Shown: piece after piece, positions 6,338-14,128 of the stretch
How positions within the stretch are numbered: the first letter of the stretch is position 1
Layout: every line of letters starts with the position of its first letter
Assembly (NCBI GenBank): GCA_009775195.1
Contig: VSPF01000046.1
Location: 1-17,130, forward strand
DNA: 17,130 nt
Origin: Muribaculaceae bacterium
Lineage (GTDB): Bacteria; Bacteroidota; Bacteroidia; Bacteroidales; Muribaculaceae
Direction of reading: 5' to 3'
Made by a program: the position numbers and the translations under genes
Notes under the pieces: model-generated
Database searches by the model: none
Seen by the model: the letters and a program-made list of their open reading frames with translations, nothing else
Told to the model about the DNA's origin: nothing

Positions 6338-7891
6338 TTATCGAGTGATTGCGGTGCTGCCCCACGAGGAGCGGTCGAGGGTGCGGTAGGAGACGGCTTC
6401 GCTGATATGGGCCGGGGTGATGGCCTCGCTGCCGGCGAGGTCGGCGATGGTACGCGCTACCTTGAGGATGCGGTCGTAGGCGCGCGCCGACATGTCGTAT
6501 TTGGTCATCACGCGCTTGAGGATGGCCGTGGCATCGGCATCGAGGGCACAATATTGCTGCATCAGGCGCGTGTTCATCTGCGCGTTGCAATGCACGCCAG
6601 GCTCGTTGGCGAAGCGCTCGGCCTGTATTTTTCGCGCCGCCATGACGCGGGCGCGAATGTCGGCACTACTCTCCCCTTGCGCCCGTGTATGCAGCTCGTC
6701 GAAGGCCACAGGCATTATCTCGCACTGTATGTCGATGCGGTCGAGAAGTGGCCCGGAAATGCGCCCCAAGTATTTACCCACGGCACCCGGCGCACATGTG
6801 CAGGGCTTGGTTGGATGGGTATAGTAGCCGCACGGGCAGGGATTCATAGATGCCACAAGCATGAAAGATGCCGGGTAATCAAGCTGATAGCGTGCACGCG
6901 ACACGCTGATATGGCGGTCTTCGAGGGGCTGTCGCAGCACCTCGAGCACCGTGCGCGGAAACTCGGGAAATTCATCGAGGAAGAGTATGCCGTTATGTGC
7001 CAGCGAAATCTCGCCCGGCATGGGGTTAGAACCGCCGCCGACCATGGCGACGGGCGATATGGTGTGGTGAGGGGCGCGGAACGGGCGCACAGTCATCAGC
7101 CGCGACCCACGGCGCAGCTTACCGGCAACAGAGTGAATCTTTGTAGTCTCGAGGGCCTCGCCAAGTGTGAGCGGCGGCATAATCGACGGCAATCGCTTTG
7201 CCATCATAGACTTACCCGAGCCGGGAGGACCGATAAGCAGTATGTTGTGCCCACCGGCGCAGGCGACTTCGAAGGCACGTTTCACATTTTCCTGGCCTTT
7301 TACATCGCTGAAATCAAGGTCGAAGTGCCCGGCCTCGCGCGCAAACTCGGCGCGAGTATCGACTATGGTAGGCTGGAGAGTGGCGTTGCCACTCAAAAAA
7401 TCTGCTACCTGGCGCAGGTTCTCGACTCCGTAGACCTCGAGATTATTTACCACTGCCGCCTCGGTAGCATTGGCCGCCGGCAGTATCATGCCCTTGAAGC
7501 CCCTCGCACGGGCCTCGATAGCCATAGGCAGGGCACCACGGATGGGCTGCACGCTGCCGTCGAGCGACAATTCGCCCATAATCATATAACGGTCAAGGAC
7601 TTCCGACTTGATAATCTGCGTGCCGACAAGCAGCGACACGGCAATCGGCAGGTCGTAGGCCGCGCCCTCCTTGCGTATATCAGCCGGCGCCATGTTGATG
7701 ACTGCGGCCGTGCGCGGCATGGTATAACCCGAATGTGTCAATGCGGCCCTCACGCGCTCGTGGCTCTCCTTTACCGCCGTGTCGGGCAAGCCGACGATAC
7801 AATACTGCACACCACGGGTGATGGCAGTCTCGATGGTTATAACCCGTGCATCAATACCCTGCACGGCAGCGGCGTAAGTCTTGACAAGCAT
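6338..7891 (-). CDS. comM: ComM/YifB family AAA+ ATPase (Mg-chelatase-like)
   Basis: The 517-residue protein belongs to the YifB/ComM family. In Vibrio cholerae ComM is a hexameric helicase that drives branch migration when transforming DNA recombines; its role in Bacteroidota is not settled. The N-terminal ChlI-like domain (about 1-170) contains VGLPDTAVKESHERVRAA. The AAA+ core has Walker A GPPGSGKS (221-228) and Walker B GILFLDEF (301-308). A Cys-rich insert (NPCPCGYYTHPTKPCTC, 350-366) may bind zinc. The Mg-chelatase C-terminal helical domain ends the protein. The start at 7891 gives the family's usual MLVKTYAAAVQGIDA N-terminus; an upstream in-frame start at 8038 lies inside the glycosyltransferase gene and is rejected. 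Thirteen bases separate it from that gene, so it probably sits in the radical SAM-GT4-comM transcript. Confidence 0.94.
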   Translation of the reverse strand: MLVKTYAAAVQGIDARVITIETAITRGVQYCIVGLPDTAVKESHERVRAALTHSGYTMPRTAAVINMAPADIRKEGAAYDLPIAVSLLVGTQIIKSEVLDRYMIMGELSLDGSVQPIRGALPMAIEARARGFKGMILPAANATEAAVVNNLEVYGVENLRQVADFLSGNATLQPTIVDTRAEFAREAGHFDLDFSDVKGQENVKRAFEVACAGGHNILLIGPPGSGKSMMAKRLPSIMPPLTLGEALETTKIHSVAGKLRRGSRLMTVRPFRAPHHTISPVAMVGGGSNPMPGEISLAHNGILFLDEFPEFPRTVLEVLRQPLEDRHISVSRARYQLDYPASFMLVASMNPCPCGYYTHPTKPCTCAPGAVGKYLGRISGPLLDRIDIQCEIMPVAFDELHTRAQGESSADIRARVMAARKIQAERFANEPGVHCNAQMNTRLMQQYCALDADATAILKRVMTKYDMSARAYDRILKVARTIADLAGSEAITPAHISEAVSYRTLDRSSWGSTAITR

Positions 7892-7904
7892 CAATAGAGA
7901 AGTT

Positions 7905-8990
7905 TTATAGATTTTTATATACTTCGAGCGTCTGACGGGCGATATTGTCCCAGTCATAGGGAGCGAGGTCGTAGGTGCGCCGGCGTTGACCCCGCGAAAT
8001 TTTTTCGTTAAGTTTCGAGGCCAGGGCGTCGGTATCACCGGGCACGAAGAAGTCCTCGCCGTCTAACTGAGGCAGACGGTTGGCCGGGATGTCGCTGACC
8101 ACTACATCGAGACCGTAGCTCATGGCCTCGAGCAGCGATATTGGCAGCCCTTCGTGATACGATGGCAACACAAACAGCTCTGCGCCTGCCATAAGCTGCG
8201 TCAGAGGTTCGCCTTTGATAAATCCGGTAAGAACTACACCTGCGGCCTTTGCCTGCGCCTTAAGGGCCCTGGAATAGTCGTCTTCGTGGTCGGCATCACC
8301 GGCTATGACAAGGCGGTGTGTGGAGGCAAGACCCGATTTGCCAAAAGCCTCAATCAGGTCGTGGAAACCTTTCTCCCTCACAAAGCGGCCAATGGCCACT
8401 ATATAAGGCTTGTCGATGTCCCATCGGTCGAGCCAGTCGCGCCTGCCGCTGATTACTGGCAGCGTGACGCCGTTGAAGATGAGGTCGGTGTCGTTACGCC
8501 CGTATTTATCGGCCAAAATACCGGCTATTGTTGTCGAAATCACTATCACGCGGTTGGCAAAGCGCGTGCCCATCGACTGCCCGGCCTTGAGGACTGTCTT
8601 TGCAAGCCGCCCCCATTTCTGTCGGTCATAGTCGGGGCCGTGGTTGGTCATGACCACCTTCATGCCCAGGAGGCGGGCGAGGGGAGTGAGCAGGGCAGGG
8701 CCGATAGCATGGATATGCAGCACGTCGGGCCTGAGGCTACGGGCCTTGAAAACAGCCAGGAACGTGTGCACGATGGCCTCGACACTCTTGCGCCGGGGGG
8801 CATAAACGTCGACAAGGCGCACACCGCGATATTCGGACATACGCTTGTCATCGGTAATATAGCTCGAGCGGCGTATCACCGTCACATCGTGCCCCATTGC
8901 CGCGATACGGGGGTAGAGCTCCTGACAGTGAGTCTCTACGCCGCCGAGGATATCGGGGATACCGCGAGTACCTATAACGACGATTTTCAT
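7905..8990 (-). CDS. Glycosyltransferase family 4 (GT-B fold)
   Basis: The 361-residue retaining glycosyltransferase moves a sugar from a nucleotide donor, probably onto an envelope glycan on the inner face of the cytoplasmic membrane. The N-terminal acceptor domain opens with MKIVVIGTRGIPDILGGVET, an arrangement seen in rhamnosyltransferase-like members (DUF1972). The C-terminal GT4 domain has IVAIGRFVREKGFHDLIEAF (197-216) and the donor-site E-x7-E motif, Glu280 and Glu288, in HEGLPISLLEAMSYG. Its ATG overlaps the TGA of the radical SAM gene by four bases (ATGA), a sign of coupled translation. The donor sugar cannot be deduced. An antisense open frame covers much of the gene but lacks any recognisable family. 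Confidence 0.9.
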   Translation of the reverse strand: MKIVVIGTRGIPDILGGVETHCQELYPRIAAMGHDVTVIRRSSYITDDKRMSEYRGVRLVDVYAPRRKSVEAIVHTFLAVFKARSLRPDVLHIHAIGPALLTPLARLLGMKVVMTNHGPDYDRQKWGRLAKTVLKAGQSMGTRFANRVIVISTTIAGILADKYGRNDTDLIFNGVTLPVISGRRDWLDRWDIDKPYIVAIGRFVREKGFHDLIEAFGKSGLASTHRLVIAGDADHEDDYSRALKAQAKAAGVVLTGFIKGEPLTQLMAGAELFVLPSYHEGLPISLLEAMSYGLDVVVSDIPANRLPQLDGEDFFVPGDTDALASKLNEKISRGQRRRTYDLAPYDWDNIARQTLEVYKNL

Positions 8991-10036
8991 TTCATCACGC
9001 CTTGTTCGGGGTCCTGGCCAACGTCATACCATTGCTTGTCGAGACAGGGCTTCTTGCCCTGGAGAGAGCGCAGTTTGTTGCGCAAGGCCCATTTGAGTGG
9101 GTGCTTGATATATTTGTGCATCACGGGCGATGCCGTGCCTACCATCCAGCAGTTTTTTGGGCATTTGCGCACCCTGGCACGCACGCGCTCGGCCTGTTCC
9201 GACGTCCAGATATCCATAAAATCGGCATTATGGATGTTGCCCATCGACTCTTTCCAAATATGGTCTTCCATACCGTTGCAGGGATATACCTCGCCCCAGG
9301 GGTCGATAAAGAAGTTTGCCGAGCCGGCCTCGCAGGGAAGCATACGGCGCCCTCCTTCAATATAATTTATCAGACCCATGTTGAAAAACGCACGGAACCA
9401 CGACTTGGGGTGTTTCTCGGCAAGCTGCCACTCTATAAGCTGCTCGAAATCACCGCATACCTCGTCGCGGTTGGTGATTTTATTGTCTTCTTTGTGGAAG
9501 TAATATGAGTTATGGAATGCCGCCGTGGCGAACTCGAGACCGAGTTCGCGCGAAAGACGGTAGAGCGATAGCATGTCTTTAGAATTGTGGTTCGACACGG
9601 TGCAGCCAAAACCGATATCTTTCACACCCATCTGCTTAAGCGTCAGCAAAGTACGCAACCCACGGTCAAATCCTCCCTCGCGACCGCGCAATTCGTCGTT
9701 CTTACGGCTCAGCCCCTCAATAGATATGCGGATACCTATATTCGGGAAACGCTTGGCAAGGGCTATGACACGGTCTTCGAAATAGCCCGAGGTAGATATG
9801 ACTATGCGGTCGGTATGGCGGTAACATTCTTCTACGATTTCGGCAATATCCTCGCGTACAAATGGTTCGCCACCGGTGAGATTTATAAACTTGAGTTTGG
9901 GCAGGCTGCGGAGGTCTGACGCCTTGAGCTCCTCATGCGGATTAGTGGGGTTCTTCCAGATATTGCACATCTGGCAGCGCATGGGACAGCGGTAGGTCAA
10001 TATAATAGATGCATCAGTAGGAGCCTGTAATTTCAT
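8987..10036 (-). CDS. Radical SAM protein with SPASM/twitch-like C-terminal cysteines
   Basis: The 349-residue protein has the radical SAM signature Cys17-x3-Cys21-x2-Cys24 (CPMRCQMC), which binds the 4Fe-4S cluster that cleaves S-adenosylmethionine. The SAM-binding GGEP follows at 55-58. Its C-terminal part carries Cys235, Cys253, Cys292 and Cys296 in a SPASM/twitch-like layout (MLPCEAG; GEVYPCNG; KCPKNC), which should hold an auxiliary Fe-S cluster. SPASM enzymes often modify peptides, but no precursor peptide is seen nearby. Others act on sugars, nucleotides or sulfatases. Coupling to a GT4 gene, with another GT4 divergent, makes an envelope-glycan or glycolipid modification plausible. It is the first gene of the minus-strand operon. 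The substrate is unknown. Confidence 0.87.
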   Translation of the reverse strand: MKLQAPTDASIILTYRCPMRCQMCNIWKNPTNPHEELKASDLRSLPKLKFINLTGGEPFVREDIAEIVEECYRHTDRIVISTSGYFEDRVIALAKRFPNIGIRISIEGLSRKNDELRGREGGFDRGLRTLLTLKQMGVKDIGFGCTVSNHNSKDMLSLYRLSRELGLEFATAAFHNSYYFHKEDNKITNRDEVCGDFEQLIEWQLAEKHPKSWFRAFFNMGLINYIEGGRRMLPCEAGSANFFIDPWGEVYPCNGMEDHIWKESMGNIHNADFMDIWTSEQAERVRARVRKCPKNCWMVGTASPVMHKYIKHPLKWALRNKLRSLQGKKPCLDKQWYDVGQDPEQGVMK

Positions 10037-10126
10037 GATTATGGTTTTTGATGAACTCTTAGAGTTATAACGCGAAAAAACTGAAATTATGATATAATTA
10101 TCTTAAAGAATTTTCGTTATCACGGT
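10037..10126. promoter_or_regulatory. Divergent intergenic region with two inverted repeats
   Basis: This 90-base AT-rich gap must hold the promoters of both the radical SAM operon (minus) and the GT4 gene (plus). Two inverted repeats are visible: AACTCT-T-AGAGTT (10054-10066) and AATTAT-GAT-ATAATT (10085-10099). Either could bind a dimeric regulator. No exact TAnnTTTG box was found on either strand, so the promoters are weak, variant or activator-dependent. Confidence 0.4.
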
Positions 10127-11239
10127 ATGAGAGTGCTAATACTGTGTTATTTCATGAATAACGGCGGAGCCGAGCGCGTTGCCGCCACGTGGGCAAACGG
10201 GCTTGCTGCCCTTGGGCACGACCTTGCCGTATATTGTGATTTTTCTGAGCCTCAGACTTATACGCTCGACCAGGCAGTACGCAAGATTTCGTCGCCGCAC
10301 TGGAAGGCGTCGTCGAAATGGCAGAAACTGACTCGCAGTCTGCGCACGGCGGCATCACTCTTACACGCCGTGCGCGATTTCAAACCCGACGTTATCATCA
10401 GCGTCATGCATTCGTTTACTCGCGAACTATTGTTAGTGCGCCCTTTACTACCGCCTTTTAAATTCCTGTCGACCGAGCACAGCAGTTTCGAACGACCGTC
10501 GTCGGCACCTTTTACAAGCTATGAGCACTACAAGAAATACAGCCTCAACAAGCGTTACGATGCCGTAACCGTACTCACGGCCCCCGACAAGGCCCTTGCA
10601 GAGGCTGCGGGAGTACGCAACGTAGAGGTGCTACACAACCCCTTGTTTGCCACGCCGCTCGACCATATTCCCGACAAAGAGAAGGTCGTTCTCGCCGTCG
10701 GCCGCATAAACGAGTGGCATGTCAAGGGTTTCGACGTGCTCATCAAGGCATGGCGCAAGATTGCCGACCGTCATACCGACTGGCATCTGCGCATCGTCGG
10801 CAGCAGCGACACCAAATCGTTGGACTACATGCACAGCCTCGCCGAGGGTTGCCGGGGCATAGAGTTCAAAGACTATACCACCGACATACTCGACGAATAC
10901 CGCCGTGCGGCCATATTCTGCCTGTCGTCGCGCTACGAGGGATGGGGGCTCGTACTTGTAGAGGCCATGTCGCAACGATGCGCATGCGTGGCCTGCGACT
11001 ACAAGGGGCGACAGGCCGAAATCATCACCGACGGCGTCGACGGCCTGCTATGCGTACCCGACGATGTCGACGCCCTGGCAGCAAAACTCGACTTACTTAT
11101 CAGTGATGACAATAAGCGCCAAGAGCTGCAGCAGGCGTCGGCCAATAACCTCGGTCAGTATTCGCCTGATAAAATTACCCTGCAGTTACAGAGTATCTTA
11201 GATACTATTCTACCTCGAAGCGGTCGCCGGCAAGTTTGA
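10127..11239 (+). CDS. Glycosyltransferase family 4 (GT-B fold)
   Basis: The 370-residue protein is a second GT4 enzyme, unlike the first in sequence. Its N-terminus, MRVLILCYFMNNGGAERVA, has the GGAER loop typical of GT4 acceptor domains. The C-terminal donor domain shows LAVGRINEWHVKGFDVLIKAW (189-209, quoted in part) and the E-x7-E motif Glu271/Glu279 in EGWGLVLVEAM (271-281). It should transfer a sugar to a glycan or lipid carrier at the cytoplasmic membrane; donor and acceptor are not readable. The start is the only sensible ATG, directly preceding the conserved first strand. It is a single-gene transcript: it diverges from the radical SAM operon, and its last 35 bases overlap the 3' end of lpxA on the other strand. 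Confidence 0.9.
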   Translation: MRVLILCYFMNNGGAERVAATWANGLAALGHDLAVYCDFSEPQTYTLDQAVRKISSPHWKASSKWQKLTRSLRTAASLLHAVRDFKPDVIISVMHSFTRELLLVRPLLPPFKFLSTEHSSFERPSSAPFTSYEHYKKYSLNKRYDAVTVLTAPDKALAEAAGVRNVEVLHNPLFATPLDHIPDKEKVVLAVGRINEWHVKGFDVLIKAWRKIADRHTDWHLRIVGSSDTKSLDYMHSLAEGCRGIEFKDYTTDILDEYRRAAIFCLSSRYEGWGLVLVEAMSQRCACVACDYKGRQAEIITDGVDGLLCVPDDVDALAAKLDLLISDDNKRQELQQASANNLGQYSPDKITLQLQSILDTILPRSGRRQV

Positions 11240-11993
11240 GGTTAACCGCACGGATAAAGTCAACGATTTCGGCACGCACGGGTGTATCGGCTATATCGGC
11301 CTCGATGCGTTTGAGGGCATTGAAAACCGATGTCTGGCTCTGGTATATCTGGCGGTAAGCCTTGGCCACGTCGTCAATCTGGCTGTCGGTAAAGCCTGCA
11401 TGTTTGCACATCACAACCGAGTTGACACCATAGTAGGTGACCGGATTGTGAGCCATAATCACAAACGGCGGCACGTTGCCGCTGATTCGTGTACCGCCCT
11501 TGATAAGGACGAACTTGCCTATGCGGCTCTTTTCGTGTACGACAACACTCGACGACAGTATAGTGCCTGTCTCAATCTCTACGTCACCGGCAATGGTAAC
11601 ACTGTTGCCAATCACACACTTTGGAGCCACGTGGGTATCATGGCCTATATGACTGTCGGCCATCACGAAACTGTCGCAGCCAACCTCGGTGCCTCCTTGC
11701 GAATATATGCCGCGATTGATGATTACATGTTCACGAATCACGGTGTTATCGCCTATGGTGCAATACGACGGGTTGCCTTTCCAACGGAAATCCTGAGGGT
11801 CGGCCCCGACAATCGCGCCCTGGTATACCTTGACATTGCGCCCGAGCGTAGTACCATGTATAACAGATGCGTATGGCATGATTTCACAGCCGTCACCAAT
11901 CACGGTATCGGCATCAATATATGCGAAGGGGTGTACCGTCACATCTTTGCCAAGCTGGGCCTTGGGGTCGACATAAGCTAAGGGACTAATCAT
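11205..11993 (-). CDS. lpxA: Acyl-ACP--UDP-N-acetylglucosamine O-acyltransferase
   Basis: LpxA transfers a 3-hydroxyacyl chain from acyl carrier protein to the 3-OH of UDP-GlcNAc, the first step of lipid A synthesis, in the cytosol as a homotrimer. The 262-residue length matches E. coli (262). The left-handed beta-helix is visible as repeated hexapeptides from residue 1 to about 185. The catalytic region is HIGHD (115-119), with His118 in the place of E. coli His125, and REHVIINRG (87-95) follows the family pattern. The C-terminal helical part (about 190-262) aids acyl-ACP binding. In most Bacteroidota lpxA follows lpxD and an lpxC/fabZ fusion; here it stands alone with its own promoter. A 7-1-7 inverted repeat at 11192-11206 touches its stop codon. 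Confidence 0.96.
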   Translation of the reverse strand: MISPLAYVDPKAQLGKDVTVHPFAYIDADTVIGDGCEIMPYASVIHGTTLGRNVKVYQGAIVGADPQDFRWKGNPSYCTIGDNTVIREHVIINRGIYSQGGTEVGCDSFVMADSHIGHDTHVAPKCVIGNSVTIAGDVEIETGTILSSSVVVHEKSRIGKFVLIKGGTRISGNVPPFVIMAHNPVTYYGVNSVVMCKHAGFTDSQIDDVAKAYRQIYQSQTSVFNALKRIEADIADTPVRAEIVDFIRAVNLKLAGDRFEVE

Positions 11994-12024
11994 AGTATTT
12001 TAGTTTTAGGGTGTTTTTCTGCCC

Positions 12025-12056
12025 CAAATTTAAAAAATAATATTTGAAAAGACAAA
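12025..12056 (-). promoter_or_regulatory. Bacteroidota-type promoter of lpxA
   Basis: On the minus strand TTTG (12056-12053) is followed after exactly 20 bases by TAAATTTG (12032-12025), a full match to TTTG-N20-TAnnTTTG. Transcription would begin near 12019, about 25 bases before the lpxA ATG. The -33 box lies in the T-tract of the upstream gene's terminator. Confidence 0.8.
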
Positions 12057-12091
12057 AAAAATAACGGTGGCTACCGCATGGCAGCCACCGT
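12054..12091 (-). terminator. Rho-independent terminator of the receptor-lipoprotein operon
   Basis: On the minus strand ACGGTGGCT (12091-12083) pairs perfectly with AGCCACCGT (12072-12064), with further pairing possible in the ten-base loop. TA and then eight T residues follow (12061-12054). It lies 30 bases after the lipoprotein stop codon and ends that transcript before lpxA. Confidence 0.88.
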
Positions 12092-12120
12092 AAAAGTCAC
12101 AATTTAGACTAAAAAGCCAA

Positions 12121-14115
12121 TTATTCTGCCTTGTAGCCCCAGGTGCAGCTTACAGGCGCGAATTTGCCCTTGCCTACAACCTTGAAGACGGCAGTGTAGG
12201 GGTTGGTCAGGTTTTTCTTCTCAACCTCGTCGTACTCGTAGGCGTAGAAGTTGATGGTGTAGAGCACCTCGAGACCTTCTATGGGTTCGGCGTCGGCGTG
12301 GAGCATACCGAGTGCGCCCGGCATAGTCTCTTCCATGAAGCGTTTTTTCTCAAGCTCGGTAATCTCCTGGTCGGTCATACCCTCGTAACCGGCCGGATAC
12401 TGTGTGGCGGCGGCACTGCCACGAAGGTCTACATTGCCCTGGTAGGCCGATGTGCCCGAGTAATACTCATTGTTGCCATATTTGCTGACATAGAATGCAC
12501 CACTCTTGATATTAGTGTCGCCGAGAGGCTTGCAGATGTTCTCAAATACCCAGTCAACACATGCCTGATAGTATTTGGTGCTGATTTCGATGCTCTTACC
12601 GGCTGGGAGTGTGATGGTTACATTAGGGTCATACATCCATTTGCCCGCGTTGCGTACGAATTGTGCCGATTTCTCTTCTACGAAATCGTATGCCAACCAC
12701 TGTGTGCCATCGTAGCGGTATGCAGAGCACTGGTTAGAGCTCTTGCCGTCGGCATATTTGGTCCAAACTATATATTTAATATCGTCGGCAGCGGCAAAAC
12801 CATAGTTCATGTCGAGCCATTTGGCCAGGTAGGGGTCTGCAGAGGGCAGGTTGGGGTATCTCTGGCCCATAGCGGTATAGTCGGCAGGGGAGAGTACTAT
12901 GTAGTCAGAGGGGGCCTGACTCCAGCTACCGTTCTCACCGAGCGTATAAAGCGCGTTCTTGACTACCATCGGCACCTCTACACGACCACGCGACATGGCA
13001 CTGCGCGAAGCCGGGGTGGCGGTAAGGGTGATATTCATGACTTCCCATGTGCCCGACTTGGTATCAGATGTAAATTTGAAACCAATCTGCATCTTCTTGC
13101 CGGCGTAGTCTGCCAGGTCAATATCGCCTGAGGCTACAAAGGTCCATGACAGCTTTTCGGGGAAAGCGTAGCCCGAGAGCTGCTGCCACTGGCCGCCTTC
13201 TTCGCGTGCCCACACGGTAGCCTCCTTTTTAGCTGCCTCTATATCGGTAAAGAAGTTCGTGGCCTCTTCGAAGCTGAAGAAAGGAGCAGCATAGCCAGTA
13301 AGGTCGATGACGGGCGACACAAGCCATGACTCTGAAGCATAGTTAGTACCACTCTTGAAAGCCGAAGCTTTGGCACCATATTTCTCACCGGCAAAGTTCC
13401 ATATGAAGTCGAGTTCTTCGGGTTTTACAACATTGTCGACAGTAAAGGTATTGAAGCTATCTTCGGTAGTAAGTGTCTCGCTGAAAACTACTTCGGGGGC
13501 TGCGGGAACGTCACCGCCAAAGACGGGTTCCTGGGTGGCCTGGTTGTAATTTACAATCACAAAGTCGCCGGGCTCGTGGTTCATACCCTCGAGGAAGTCA
13601 GGTATATAGTCGGCGGCATTTTGCAGCGGTCCGAAGCCGAGGATATAGTTCTCGCCGTCCCAAACCTCGTTCTGATAGAACTCGTCGCTAATAGTAACTG
13701 TCTGGGCAGCAGCGGCAGCGGCGAAACCGGCCGGCTCGTTGGCAGCCTGCTTGTAGGTAAGGTTTACAGCCGAGCCGTCGTTGAGTGTGAAATAGGGGAA
13801 ACCTGTCGACCCGAGGAAAGCCGGTACATATTTGTCAGCCGGGGCAGCGTCGGAAAAACGCTTGAGGTCGCCCACGGCCTTGAGGGATGCGGCACCGTCC
13901 TGACCGGCAAGGGCCTGGTTAGCTGCGAGACTGGCGATGGTGGCGTAATCAGCATTCGTCAGTGTATATTCTACTGTCTCAACCTGCGTAAAAGGCTCGT
14001 CTTCAAACTCTTCGAAACCATCGAGGTGGTCGTTCCATGAGTTTTCGTCGCAGGCACCTGCCATAAGGCCCAAGCTCAATATAGCAAGTGTACGGATATA
14101 TGTTGTTGCTTTCAT
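12121..14115 (-). CDS. Surface lipoprotein with choice-of-anchor-J-like domain
   Basis: The 664-residue protein has a lipoprotein signal peptide (MKATTYIRTLAILSLGLMAGA) with the lipidated cysteine at 22. The next residues, Asp-Glu-Asn, resemble the acidic Bacteroidota lipoprotein export signal that sends lipoproteins to the cell surface. Residues about 45-205 hold an uncharacterised N-terminal region with an alanine run (FAAAAAAQ, 131-138). Residues about 210-367 look like a choice-of-anchor-J beta-sandwich: SWLVSPVIDLTGYAAPFFSFEEA, quoted in part, followed by the IGFKFTSDTKSGTWEV strand pair. The C-terminal 280 residues are Tyr/Trp-rich and unassigned. It is 13 bases downstream of the TonB-dependent receptor, so it is probably the receptor's surface partner, in the position of SusD but unrelated to it. 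Ligand unknown. Confidence 0.83.
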   Translation of the reverse strand: MKATTYIRTLAILSLGLMAGACDENSWNDHLDGFEEFEDEPFTQVETVEYTLTNADYATIASLAANQALAGQDGAASLKAVGDLKRFSDAAPADKYVPAFLGSTGFPYFTLNDGSAVNLTYKQAANEPAGFAAAAAAQTVTISDEFYQNEVWDGENYILGFGPLQNAADYIPDFLEGMNHEPGDFVIVNYNQATQEPVFGGDVPAAPEVVFSETLTTEDSFNTFTVDNVVKPEELDFIWNFAGEKYGAKASAFKSGTNYASESWLVSPVIDLTGYAAPFFSFEEATNFFTDIEAAKKEATVWAREEGGQWQQLSGYAFPEKLSWTFVASGDIDLADYAGKKMQIGFKFTSDTKSGTWEVMNITLTATPASRSAMSRGRVEVPMVVKNALYTLGENGSWSQAPSDYIVLSPADYTAMGQRYPNLPSADPYLAKWLDMNYGFAAADDIKYIVWTKYADGKSSNQCSAYRYDGTQWLAYDFVEEKSAQFVRNAGKWMYDPNVTITLPAGKSIEISTKYYQACVDWVFENICKPLGDTNIKSGAFYVSKYGNNEYYSGTSAYQGNVDLRGSAAATQYPAGYEGMTDQEITELEKKRFMEETMPGALGMLHADAEPIEGLEVLYTINFYAYEYDEVEKKNLTNPYTAVFKVVGKGKFAPVSCTWGYKAE

Positions 14116-14128
14116 TTTCTTGTTTAAT

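Noticed and set aside
6312..6340. Hairpin 2 as the comM terminator
   Set aside because: The stem is only 6 bp with a 2-base tip and is followed on the minus strand by TATACTATAAAC, not a T-run.
6407..7897. 496-codon plus-strand open frame opposite comM
   Set aside because: The minus-strand frame carries Walker A, Walker B and the ComM N-terminus; the plus frame has no domain and is a codon-bias shadow.
8154..9365. 403-codon plus-strand open frame opposite the GT4 and radical SAM genes
   Set aside because: It spans the ends of two real coupled genes and has no family features.
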